From the NCBI GenBank assembly GCA_028289185.1, contig JAQGGV010000029.1:1-8797 (forward strand): DNA of 8,797 nucleotides. Reading direction: 5' to 3'. This document shows, in pieces, positions 1 through 6,109 of the stretch (position 1 is the first letter of the stretch; every line of letters begins with the position of its first letter). The DNA is from Candidatus Saccharimonadota bacterium. GTDB lineage: Bacteria; Patescibacteriota; Saccharimonadia; Saccharimonadales; Saccharimonadaceae. Position numbers and translations under genes: made by a program. The notes under the pieces were generated by a model. It did not search any database, had not been told where the DNA came from, and saw nothing but the letters and a program-made list of their open reading frames with translations.

Positions 1-235
1 ATGGGAAGGTAGCCTGCGTGTCTTTGACGATCGTATGACTGTTGATTTTAGCGACCATACCAAAACAATTGGTGAGTGTAGTCACTGTCACCAGGCCACG
101 AGTAACTACGAAAACTGCGCCCGAGCCGAATGTAACGACTTGGTGTTGATTTGCGACACCTGCAAACAAAACCCCGCACTGCTGTATCACTCCGCAAAAT
201 GCGAAGAGCTTGATAAAGCCAAGGCCGTAAACTAG
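1..235 (+). CDS. trhO: tRNA uridine(34) hydroxylase (TrhO / UPF0176, rhodanese family), C-terminal end
   Basis: Only the last 77 residues are in the window; the gene enters from the left in the frame beginning at base 2 and ends at TAG 233-235. The visible part opens with WEGSLRVFDDR, which matches the family's conserved G-x-L-x-VFDxR block after the rhodanese domain. It continues into the Cys-rich tail: CSHC, NCARAEC, CDTC and a last KC, a spacing that looks like a metal-binding knuckle. TrhO family enzymes hydroxylate uridine 34 in the wobble position of some tRNAs (family knowledge). The rhodanese domain with its catalytic cysteine lies outside the window, so activity cannot be judged. The stop overlaps the next gene's GTG by one base (TAGTG), suggesting co-transcription and translational coupling. 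Confidence 0.85.
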   Translation, partial: WEGSLRVFDDRMTVDFSDHTKTIGECSHCHQATSNYENCARAECNDLVLICDTCKQNPALLYHSAKCEELDKAKAVN

Positions 236-792
236 TGCCACACATCCATACCGAACCGGGTCAGCACGACATCACGGTTAGTGCCTGCATTGTTCGTTAC
301 GTAGGCGATACGCCGCTTGTTTTGGTGCATATGCACCGCAAATTCGGCAAGTTGATGCAGATAGGTGGTCATGTTGAAATTGATGAGACGCCGTGGCAAA
401 CACTTGGTCACGAGCTGACGGAAGAGTCTGGCTATACAATTCAAGACTTACAGATCCTGCAGCCACTTGATGGTGTGCCGGTTGTTACCGAGGCTATTGT
501 GCATCCGGTGCCTGCCCTGTCGAACACGCACAAAGTCACCGCTGATCATTTCCATTCTGATTATTGTTACGCATTTGTAGCAGGCAATGTACCGAGCCAA
601 CTACCTGCCGAGGGCGAATCCCAGGACCTTCGCTGGATGACAATCGACGAACTACAACAGGCCGTAGCGGACGGTGTTGCGTGGCAAGATATAGCTGATA
701 TTTATCGCTATGTCGTCGAAAAATGTTTGCCGGTTTATTCTCGGATTGACGCGGCATTATTTTCACTTGAAAAGCCAACGAAACTAAAGTAG
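235..792 (+). CDS. Nudix hydrolase
   Basis: A 185-residue protein with a Nudix fold signature: residues 45-67 run G-x5-E-x7-H-E-L-x-E-E-x-G-Y. Nudix enzymes cleave nucleoside diphosphates linked to another moiety, using Mg2+ held by the Glu cluster (here E60, E63, E64). The usual Arg of the REUXEE core is His59, while all acidic residues are kept, so hydrolysis remains plausible. The substrate cannot be told from sequence; the protein has a 5' beta-strand core and a C-terminal region (HSDYCYAF, then DLRWMTIDEL) typical of stand-alone Nudix proteins. GTG at 235 is the chosen start because it overlaps the trhO stop and keeps the N-terminal strand; the next in-frame ATGs (residues 33 and 41) would cut into the domain. 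It ends directly against the convergent methyltransferase gene. Confidence 0.88.
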   Translation: MPHIHTEPGQHDITVSACIVRYVGDTPLVLVHMHRKFGKLMQIGGHVEIDETPWQTLGHELTEESGYTIQDLQILQPLDGVPVVTEAIVHPVPALSNTHKVTADHFHSDYCYAFVAGNVPSQLPAEGESQDLRWMTIDELQQAVADGVAWQDIADIYRYVVEKCLPVYSRIDAALFSLEKPTKLK

Positions 793-1515
793 TCAAATAG
801 TTGAAAAAAGCTTTACCCACTGATCGAGTGTCACTTGGGAAGGTTTTTGCTCGGGTGTGATGCCGGCTTTGGCAAGCGGTTGCCGTTGAAAAATTTTGGG
901 TGTTGAGAAACAGTCGGCGATAAACTCACGATAGATAGGCATTTTTGCAGGCGTAATCAAGGGCTCCTCACGTCGTAACAATTCGACCAACATTGTATCG
1001 ACGGCCGGATGCGGGAAATAATCAGTCCGTTGTAGTGTTCTGCGGACACGCACGGCAAAAAGTGGCGCAACCATCGCGCCGAGTTGGCCCGTGAAATGAT
1101 CACCGTCAATGACGAGTTTTTGTGCGAATTGCTTTTGTACAATCAGATAAATTGCATCGGGTGGATTGTCAGCTTCTGTTAATTTGCGCAATATCGGTGA
1201 ACTGAGATGAAATGGAATATTGGCAAATACTTTGTAGGGGCCTTCGGGCAGTGGTGAGTCTATGAAATCCTTGGCCACAATTCGGACGTTCGAAAACTCG
1301 GCAGTGTTTTCGCGCAGTTTGGCGATCATACGTTCATCGACTTCATAAGAAATGACGTACTTGCATCGCTCGGCCAGAACAGATGTGATGATACCGCTGC
1401 CGGCGCCGATGTCGATGACCGTGTCGGACCGCCGCAAGGTACTGTGGCCAATAAGCTCCTTGACCAGACTTGGCTGGCGCAGGAAATGTTGAGAATGACT
1501 TGTTAAACGTCGCAT
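793..1515 (-). CDS. Erm-type rRNA (adenine-N6)-dimethyltransferase
   Basis: A 240-residue SAM-dependent methyltransferase of the KsgA/Erm superfamily. Visible motifs: N-terminal SQHFLR (residues 8-13), SAM-binding motif I VIDIGAGSGIIT (33-44), acidic ribose-binding E58 in YEVD, KDF (82-84), and the catalytic motif IV NIPFHLSS (99-106). Family knowledge: KsgA usually has NLPY here and is about 270 residues, while Erm enzymes of actinobacteria have N-[IP]-P-F, the SQ-[NH]-FL start and a short C-terminal domain ending in a Trp-Val-x-Leu-Phe element. This protein has NIPF, SQHFL and QWVKLF, so Erm is favoured. Erm methylates A2058 (E. coli numbering) of 23S rRNA and blocks macrolide, lincosamide and streptogramin B binding; KsgA methylates two adenines in 16S helix 45. 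Resistance is not shown by sequence alone. The ATG is preceded by TATAAT at a spacing of six bases. Confidence 0.8.
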   Translation of the reverse strand: MRRLTSHSQHFLRQPSLVKELIGHSTLRRSDTVIDIGAGSGIITSVLAERCKYVISYEVDERMIAKLRENTAEFSNVRIVAKDFIDSPLPEGPYKVFANIPFHLSSPILRKLTEADNPPDAIYLIVQKQFAQKLVIDGDHFTGQLGAMVAPLFAVRVRRTLQRTDYFPHPAVDTMLVELLRREEPLITPAKMPIYREFIADCFSTPKIFQRQPLAKAGITPEQKPSQVTLDQWVKLFSTI

Positions 1516-1521
1516 GGATTC

Positions 1522-1527
1522 ATTATA
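1522..1527 (-). promoter_or_regulatory. -10 promoter element of the Erm-type gene
   Basis: On the minus strand the sequence reads TATAAT, then six bases (GAATCC), then the ATG. Transcription would be expected to start about seven bases after the hexamer, that is at or next to the A of the start codon. No convincing -35 lies 16-18 bases upstream. It sits in the 27-base gap after the upstream Cys-rich gene, so the Erm gene can be transcribed on its own. Confidence 0.6.
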
Positions 1528-1542
1528 TCTGTAATGGGGCGG

Positions 1543-1929
1543 TTATTGCACGTAATCGATGAACATTCGCGTTCGATCGTTGAGCATTTCCTGGGTTGTT
1601 TGGCCCAGAGTTCTGACAATTTGGCCTTTTAAGGCCTTTTGCTTGCCGTTCACGCGTACCGGAATTTCGTAGGGGTGATAGCTGTCGATACGACGAACAG
1701 GGATTGATAGTGGCACACCTTCGGCGTACTTACCATAGAATTGCATGCTGCAATTGCGACAAACACAGCCAATGATGCGGTAGCTGACTTGGGCATATTT
1801 CCAGAGGGGATAGCGAAACTTGCGAATCTTTTGATGTTCGATTCCCTCTGTCCCGTGACACCACAGTAGGCAGTTTTCGTCGGTAATTCCACGGTACTGT
1901 TTGTTTATTGTCAGCGGCATTTCGCTCAT
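1543..1929 (-). CDS. Hypothetical Cys-rich protein, possible zinc-binding
   Basis: A 128-residue protein that I do not recognise. It has five cysteines clustered in the first half: C20-x3-C24-H25, then C55-x-C57-x2-C60, which could form a small zinc site. The spacer between the clusters is basic and aromatic (KIRKFRYPLWKYAQVSY). The second half has no cysteine, is rich in Arg/Lys and Pro (VPLSIPVRRIDSYHPYEIPVRV), and is predicted to be soluble; there is no signal peptide or membrane segment. A role in nucleic-acid binding would fit the basic, Cys-containing character but is only a guess. ATG 1929 was chosen because a -10-like TACTAT lies exactly six bases upstream; an alternative ATG is three codons in. 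It is 27 bases upstream of the Erm-type gene on the same strand and could be co-transcribed with it. Confidence 0.7.
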   Translation of the reverse strand: MSEMPLTINKQYRGITDENCLLWCHGTEGIEHQKIRKFRYPLWKYAQVSYRIIGCVCRNCSMQFYGKYAEGVPLSIPVRRIDSYHPYEIPVRVNGKQKALKGQIVRTLGQTTQEMLNDRTRMFIDYVQ

Positions 1930-1935
1930 ACTTAT

Positions 1936-1941
1936 ATAGTA
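1936..1941 (-). promoter_or_regulatory. -10 promoter element of the Cys-rich gene
   Basis: Minus-strand TACTAT followed by ATAAGT and the ATG, a six-base spacing. This fits TANNNT and predicts a leaderless transcript. Overlapping TATATA and TATAAG readings exist, so the exact hexamer is uncertain. It lies in the 48-base divergent region shared with the DUF1697 promoter; no -35 is evident. Confidence 0.5.
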
Positions 1942-1965
1942 GCACCGTTTGGATACGTGATGATT

Positions 1966-1971
1966 TATTAT
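1966..1971 (+). promoter_or_regulatory. -10 promoter element of the DUF1697 gene; decides its start
   Basis: TATTAT followed by AAATGC and ATG 1978, again six bases. If the open frame were started at 1957 this hexamer would lie inside the coding region. The family also normally begins within a few residues of the ALLRGINVGG motif, so both lines of evidence favour 1978. No Shine-Dalgarno site precedes it and no clear -35 is seen. Confidence 0.55.
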
Positions 1972-1977
1972 AAATGC

Positions 1978-2529
1978 ATGACAAGATACATTGCACTTCT
2001 TCGCGGCATTAATGTTGGCGGCAATAATAAAGTTTCTATGAGTGATCTTCGCGATTGTTTTGGATCAATTGGCTTGAAAGAGGTAACAACATACATCAAT
2101 AGCGGCAACGTTTTGTTTTCAAGCAAAGATCAAAATATTGTGTGGCTTGCAGATGAATGTCAGCGAGCAATCGAAAAAAGATTTGGTTTCCCTGTGGTCG
2201 TCATGGTGATACCGGTTCGTGACCTAAAGGCGGCAATTGCAAATGCTCCGATAGATTGGATAGACGCAGATTCTGCAAAATACCGGACCGATGCATTATT
2301 TATCATCCCACCGACAACGGCCGAGCAGGTGCTCGCAGAAATCCAAAAGAAAGCAACATCCGTTGACAAGTTTTTTGTCTATGGCCAAGTGATTTTTTGG
2401 ACATTGCTCAAAACTCAGTACAACAAAAGCGTTGTCCCAAAGATCATCGGCACGCCAATCTACAAAAGTGTGACGATTCGCGGGTCGAACACTGTCAAAA
2501 AACTACTGAGTCTGTCCAAGTCAGAATGA
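1978..2529 (+). CDS. DUF1697 family protein
   Basis: A 183-residue protein of the DUF1697 family (Pfam PF08002), whose biochemical function is not established. The recognisable parts are the N-terminal ALLRGINVGG (residues 6-15), YINSGNVLF (39-47), and the C-terminal VTIRGSNTVKKL, which corresponds to the family's R-N-x-x-T-V-x-K-L ending. No membrane segment or signal peptide is seen, so it is expected in the cytosol. Its codons look more A/T-rich than those of the flanking genes, and such genes are patchily distributed in bacteria, so transfer is possible but not shown. In-frame ATGs at 1957 and 1960 would add seven residues (MMIYYKC) that do not resemble the family and would run over the promoter; 1978 is preferred. 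The stop TGA is 16 bases before the next gene. Confidence 0.85.
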   Translation: MTRYIALLRGINVGGNNKVSMSDLRDCFGSIGLKEVTTYINSGNVLFSSKDQNIVWLADECQRAIEKRFGFPVVVMVIPVRDLKAAIANAPIDWIDADSAKYRTDALFIIPPTTAEQVLAEIQKKATSVDKFFVYGQVIFWTLLKTQYNKSVVPKIIGTPIYKSVTIRGSNTVKKLLSLSKSE

Positions 2530-2540
2530 TATACTATATA
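2530..2540 (+). promoter_or_regulatory. -10 region of the VIT1/CCC1-like gene
   Basis: An alternating TATACTATATA tract sits directly after the DUF1697 stop and before ATG 2546. TATATA at 2535-2540 leaves five bases to the ATG; TATACT at 2530-2535 leaves ten. Either gives a leader of at most a few bases. No Shine-Dalgarno site is present. Confidence 0.45.
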
Positions 2541-2545
2541 TAGCT

Positions 2546-3274
2546 ATGGAAGAACAAGTAAATCACGCCAGCGAACTACTGGCTCGGCGCGCTGCGCAGG
2601 TGCAGCGTGGCGGAGCCCGTGCGGCTGTTCTGGGTGTTAATGACGGCCTGGTCAGCACGCTGTGTATTGTTATTGGTGTGGCGGCAACTGGCGCCGAGGC
2701 TAAAACAGTTCTGATTGCCGGGTTTGCAGGATTACTCGCCGGCGCAATTTCGATGGCGGCAGGCGAGTGGATTTCAATCCGTGCCCAAGTGGAATTATTC
2801 GAAGGTGTACTGCATGACCTGAAATCAATCATCAAGTCCGACAAGGAACTACTCGCAACTCATTTGGCGCAGAGTTTCGAGGAACATGGCATTGATGCCA
2901 AGACGGCAGCACATGCAGCCAAGGACGTCGCAAAGGACGACGACAAATTTGTGTCGATGTACTCGTCGCAGATTATCGGCGTCAACGAAGATGAATTGGG
3001 ATCACCTTGGGTGGCAGCATTCTCGTCATTTCTGCTGTTTACTGCTGGATCACTTGCGCCACTTGCACCGTGGGTTTTCGGACTTCAGGGTAGCCTTGGT
3101 ATCGGACTTGCACTGGCGCTGACGGCAATTGGCGGGCTGTTTGTTGGTGGCTACTCTGCCAAATCGAGCGGTAAGGGTGTTGTCTTTGGAGCGTTCAGGC
3201 AACTCCTGATCGTTGTTTTTGCAGCTGCCATCACCTATGGCATTGGTCATGTGTTTGGTGCGGCTATCTCTTAG
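2546..3274 (+). CDS. VIT1/CCC1-family Fe2+/Mn2+ transporter
   Basis: A 242-residue membrane protein of the VIT1/CCC1 family, which moves Fe2+ or Mn2+ out of the cytosol in exchange for protons. The order is typical: a soluble N-terminal helix; TM1 with VLGVNDGLVS (residues 28-37, D33); TM2 with GAISMAAGEWIS (66-77, M70 and E74); a charged cytosolic helical segment (about 80-150) that in the family carries the metal-binding Glu/Met cluster and is a hairpin of helices here; then three TM segments (about 153-177, 183-202, 213-238). D33 and M70 match the family's conserved TM1 Asp and TM2 Met on the ion path. In bacteria such proteins help with metal overload or, with ferritin-like partners, with storage; no ferritin domain is fused here. 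It ends 33 bases before uvrC. Confidence 0.88.
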   Translation: MEEQVNHASELLARRAAQVQRGGARAAVLGVNDGLVSTLCIVIGVAATGAEAKTVLIAGFAGLLAGAISMAAGEWISIRAQVELFEGVLHDLKSIIKSDKELLATHLAQSFEEHGIDAKTAAHAAKDVAKDDDKFVSMYSSQIIGVNEDELGSPWVAAFSSFLLFTAGSLAPLAPWVFGLQGSLGIGLALALTAIGGLFVGGYSAKSSGKGVVFGAFRQLLIVVFAAAITYGIGHVFGAAIS

Positions 3275-3296
3275 CTCATCTTTCAAAGAGGGGCTA
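3272..3296 (+). other. Hairpin overlapping the transporter stop codon and the uvrC -10
   Basis: A 25-base inverted repeat: six pairs (TAGCTC with GGGCTA, one being T-G), an A/G mismatch, then TCTT with AAGA around a three-base loop. It starts at the TAG stop and its 3' foot shares two bases with TATAAT. No U-tract follows, so it is not a standard terminator; it may slow read-through or protect the upstream mRNA end. Confidence 0.4.
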
Positions 3297-3300
3297 TAAT
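3295..3300 (+). promoter_or_regulatory. -10 promoter element of uvrC
   Basis: A perfect TATAAT seven bases before ATG 3308. The predicted transcript start is at or just next to the start codon. The AAGAAG between them is purine-rich but too close to the ATG to act as a Shine-Dalgarno site. No good -35 is visible 16-18 bases upstream. Confidence 0.6.
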
Positions 3301-3307
3301 AAAGAAG

Positions 3308-4855
3308 ATGAACAAAAACCTCGAGGCAAAGCTAAAAACCTTGCCATCCAGCCCCGGCGTGTATTTCCACAAAAGCAAGAGTGGCGAGATTATTTATGTT
3401 GGCAAAGCCGCGGTGCTGCGAAACCGTGTTCGTCAGTATTTTCAGTCGCAACGTGACATGGATATCAAGACGCGCGCCCTGGTTGCCGAAATTGAGGATA
3501 CCGACTGGACTGAAACCGAATCAGAGATTGACGCGCTGTTTCTAGAATCGGAAATGGTCAAGCGCTACATGCCGCGTTTCAACATTTTGCTACGTGATGA
3601 TAAATCACAAATGTATGTGCGCATTGATATGAAATCCGAGTGGCCGTATGTGTGCTTTACGCGCAATCCGGCTGATGACGGCGCTGATTATTACGGGCCG
3701 TACTACAACGGCTATGCCATCAAAAAGGCTCTGCGTTATTTACGTCGTGTTTTTCCGTATTACACCAAGGCACCAAAACTTGGCGAGCGCGTCAGTCTGG
3801 ACTCACACATTGGTCTGAGTCCATTGCCAGGTACATCTAGCCAAGAGTACAAAGCAACGCTCAGAAAACTGGTGCGTTATTTCGAGGGTGGTCGCAAAAC
3901 GCTAGCCAAGGAAATCGAAAAAGAAATGCACCAAGCGGCGAAACTCCACGATTTTGAAAACGCTGCGCGGTTGCGTAATCGCCTGAACGACCTGCGTGAA
4001 CTGCAGCGCAAAATTATGTTTGGTGATCGCGAATTCCTAGACATCAGCAAGGACAGGGCACTCGGTGACCTGACGACACTACTGAGTTTGCCTAAGATCC
4101 CAGCACGTATTGAAGGTTACGACATTAGTCACATGGGCGGCGTCAATGTCGTGGCAAGTATGGTGGTTTTTACTAATGGCGTCAGTAATCGCAGCGAATA
4201 CAGGAAATTCAAAACCAAAATCGAGCGTAACGACGATACGGGCAATATGAACGAGACATTGATGCGACGTTTCAGCCCCAAAAACATCAAAGAATGGGGC
4301 ATGCCTGATCTTGTGCTGATTGACGGCGGCAAAGGCCAGCTGGACGCGGCCATACGCGCGATGAAGGAAATGAATGTGGGAGTCCCCGTCATTAGCATTG
4401 CCAAGCGTGAAGAAGAAATTATTGTTCACCCGACGAAATCGCACATTGATACGACCGTCATCGAAAGTTTGCGCAAAAACCCTGGACCAAACGAATACGT
4501 CGAACTGTCTGGCGAGTACTACGTCATTAATTTGCACCCGGACCAGCTAAATGCGTCTGGGCATTCCAAAAACTTGCGTGGCGGATCGCTGAGTAATGTC
4601 CATACCGACATCGTCAAATTGTTCCAGCGTATTCGCGACGAATCGCATCGTTTTGCTGTCAGTTACCACACCGTCCTCAAACGCCAGAAACAAACCGCCA
4701 GTGACCTAGAGGAAATCCCCGGTATCGGGCCGGCCACGCGCCGCAAACTCATTCGGACATTTGGTAGTCTGCGCGCCGTCAAAACTGCCACGCCCGAGCA
4801 AATCGCTGATGCAATTGGTGCCGATAAAGCTGCCAAACTGGGCCCGTATCTGTGA
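3308..4855 (+). CDS. uvrC: UvrABC excinuclease subunit C, compact variant without Fe-S cysteines
   Basis: UvrC makes both cuts around a DNA lesion after loading by UvrB. The 515 residues run: GIY-YIG nuclease (about 14-95; PGVY 16-19, IIYVGKA 28-34, the Arg-rich helix at 38-42 and the ESEIDALFLE Glu segment); the region that normally holds a [4Fe-4S] cluster (150-180); UVR UvrB-contact motif (about 213-236, LHDFENAARLRNRL); RNase H-like nuclease (269-455; D272 in YDISH, D339 in LIDGGKGQ, H447 in RDESHRF); and helix-hairpin-helix DNA binding (466-500, EIPGIGPATRRKL). All key nuclease residues are present. Three departures from the family: the four cluster cysteines (E. coli C154, C166, C174, C178) align with K154, S163, S171 and G175; the roughly 120-residue segment usually between UVR and the nuclease is absent; and about 40 extra residues lie between REEEI and RIRDE. 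Typical length is about 600. Only one Cys (C116) occurs in the whole protein. Confidence 0.93.
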   Translation: MNKNLEAKLKTLPSSPGVYFHKSKSGEIIYVGKAAVLRNRVRQYFQSQRDMDIKTRALVAEIEDTDWTETESEIDALFLESEMVKRYMPRFNILLRDDKSQMYVRIDMKSEWPYVCFTRNPADDGADYYGPYYNGYAIKKALRYLRRVFPYYTKAPKLGERVSLDSHIGLSPLPGTSSQEYKATLRKLVRYFEGGRKTLAKEIEKEMHQAAKLHDFENAARLRNRLNDLRELQRKIMFGDREFLDISKDRALGDLTTLLSLPKIPARIEGYDISHMGGVNVVASMVVFTNGVSNRSEYRKFKTKIERNDDTGNMNETLMRRFSPKNIKEWGMPDLVLIDGGKGQLDAAIRAMKEMNVGVPVISIAKREEEIIVHPTKSHIDTTVIESLRKNPGPNEYVELSGEYYVINLHPDQLNASGHSKNLRGGSLSNVHTDIVKLFQRIRDESHRFAVSYHTVLKRQKQTASDLEEIPGIGPATRRKLIRTFGSLRAVKTATPEQIADAIGADKAAKLGPYL

Positions 4856-4861
4856 TACGCT
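4853..4861 (+). promoter_or_regulatory. Possible extended -10 of the aminopeptidase gene, overlapping the uvrC stop
   Basis: TGA-TACGCT followed by six bases (GGGTAT) and ATG 4868. The TG of an extended -10 would be the first two bases of the uvrC TGA stop. Only the T, A and final T of the hexamer match consensus, so this is weaker than the other sites. Read-through from uvrC across the 12-base gap is equally likely. Confidence 0.35.
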
Positions 4862-4867
4862 GGGTAT

Positions 4868-6085
4868 ATGAAATCGCTCGATTCTTCCTTCTTTACTCAT
4901 AACCGCGAAAAAGCCATCGAAAAATTAAAAGGTGGGATGTTGGTCATGGCTGGCTATACCGGCATGCAATTATCGAATGACGAGGAGGTGAAGTTTCGCC
5001 AGGAAGGCAATTTTTGGTATTTAACGGGTGTCGAATTTCCAGATTGGTGGCTGATTATTGATGCCAAACGTGGCAAATCGTGGTTGGTTGAACCGGATAT
5101 CGATGAAATGCACCGATTGTTTACCGAAAGTTTGGACCTTGAATCCGCCAAAAAGCGCAGCGGTATAACCGAAATCCTGACTCGCGACCAGGCAATGTCG
5201 ATGCTCCGTACAGCCGCCAAATCGCACCAGCTTATCTATACAGTCGGTGTGCCTTCGTATTCTGAGCGCTTTGGTTTTACGCTAAATCCAGCCCCAACAG
5301 ATATGCGTCAGATGCTTGAGCGTACGTTTGCAAAAGTTGATGATTTTCGGCTAGAACTTGCACGAATTCGCGCTATCAAACAGCCGATCGAAATCGCCAT
5401 GATTCAGTCGGCGATCGATTTGACTGCCAAAAGTCTGACGGATATTAAACGCAATATTAACAGCTATAAGCACGAATACCAGATAGAGGCCGACCTTGGT
5501 CATTCTTTTCGCTACGACGGCGCACAGGGTCACGGGTTTGAGCCGATAATTGCTAGTGGCGCCAACGCGACGGTCGCACACTATTTTACAAACGATTCAC
5601 CACTCAAAAAAGGCACATTCATCATGCTTGATGTTGGTGCAAAAGTAGGTGGTTATCCAGCAGACATCACACGGACCTACGCCTATGGTAAACCGACGAA
5701 GCGTATGGAGGCAGTCCACAAGGCCGTTCAGTCAGCGCAAGCAGCGATTATTAGTATACTCAAGCCGGGACTTTCACTCGAGGAGTATCAGAAATTTGTT
5801 GATACAACCATCAAACAAGAAATGATTGGGCTGGGTATCATTGAATCAGTTGGTGACGAAACGGGCTACCGACGCCATATGCCATATTCGATCAGTCATG
5901 GTCTGGGTGTTGATGTACACGATGCACTTGGTCGACCGCACACGTTTGAACCGGGGATGATACTGACCGTTGAGCCAGGTATACACCTGGGTAATGAAGG
6001 TATTGGCGTACGTATCGAGGATGACATTTTGATTACCGAAACTGGTCATCGAAACTTGAGTGGCAAACTACCGACAGATCTTTAA
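4868..6085 (+). CDS. pepP: M24B Xaa-Pro aminopeptidase (aminopeptidase P)
   Basis: A 405-residue metallopeptidase that removes an N-terminal residue preceding proline. Residues 1-about 150 resemble the aminopeptidase P N-terminal domain (QEGNFWYLTGVEFPDWWLII). The rest is a pita-bread catalytic domain with all five dinuclear metal ligands: D255 (LDVGA), D266 (ADITRTY), H344 (SISHGLG), E369 (VEPGI) and E384 (RIEDD). H238 (AHYF) and H351 (DVHD) match the family's active-site histidines. The length is close to the roughly 440 of E. coli PepP. No signal peptide or membrane segment, so cytosolic. It follows uvrC by 12 bases; with the peptide-binding protein downstream it could help recycle imported peptides, which is inference only. 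Prolidase (dipeptidase) activity is the main alternative. The protein has no cysteine. Confidence 0.9.
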   Translation: MKSLDSSFFTHNREKAIEKLKGGMLVMAGYTGMQLSNDEEVKFRQEGNFWYLTGVEFPDWWLIIDAKRGKSWLVEPDIDEMHRLFTESLDLESAKKRSGITEILTRDQAMSMLRTAAKSHQLIYTVGVPSYSERFGFTLNPAPTDMRQMLERTFAKVDDFRLELARIRAIKQPIEIAMIQSAIDLTAKSLTDIKRNINSYKHEYQIEADLGHSFRYDGAQGHGFEPIIASGANATVAHYFTNDSPLKKGTFIMLDVGAKVGGYPADITRTYAYGKPTKRMEAVHKAVQSAQAAIISILKPGLSLEEYQKFVDTTIKQEMIGLGIIESVGDETGYRRHMPYSISHGLGVDVHDALGRPHTFEPGMILTVEPGIHLGNEGIGVRIEDDILITETGHRNLSGKLPTDL

Positions 6086-6099
6086 ACTTATGCTACAAT
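6071..6099 (+). promoter_or_regulatory. Promoter of the holin-like / secG / solute-binding-protein cluster
   Basis: CCGACA (6071-6076, four of six matches to TTGACA), a 17-base spacer, then TACAAT (6094-6099) preceded by TGC, giving an extended -10. The -35 lies inside the last codons of the aminopeptidase gene. The hexamer ends ten bases before ATG 6110, so the predicted leader is only about four bases. This is one of the two best-formed promoters in the window. Confidence 0.6.
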
Positions 6100-6109
6100 A
6101 ACGGTAATA

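Noticed and set aside
785..805. Terminator between the convergent Nudix and methyltransferase genes
   Set aside because: Only four-pair inverted repeats and a short A-run are found; there is no stem plus T-tract of convincing strength on either strand.
1957..1977. Seven-residue N-terminal extension of the DUF1697 protein from ATG 1957 or 1960
   Set aside because: The added residues do not fit the family, and the frame would run over the TATTAT element placed six bases before ATG 1978.
4079..4537. 152-codon open frame on the minus strand inside uvrC
   Set aside because: It is fully antisense to a well-conserved UvrC region including catalytic motifs, and its translation shows no recognisable family or start signal.
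2527..4855. Recoded UGA (glycine code 25 used by some Patescibacteria)
   Set aside because: TGA ends the DUF1697, uvrC and Erm-type frames exactly where the families end, and no gene reads through an in-frame TGA.
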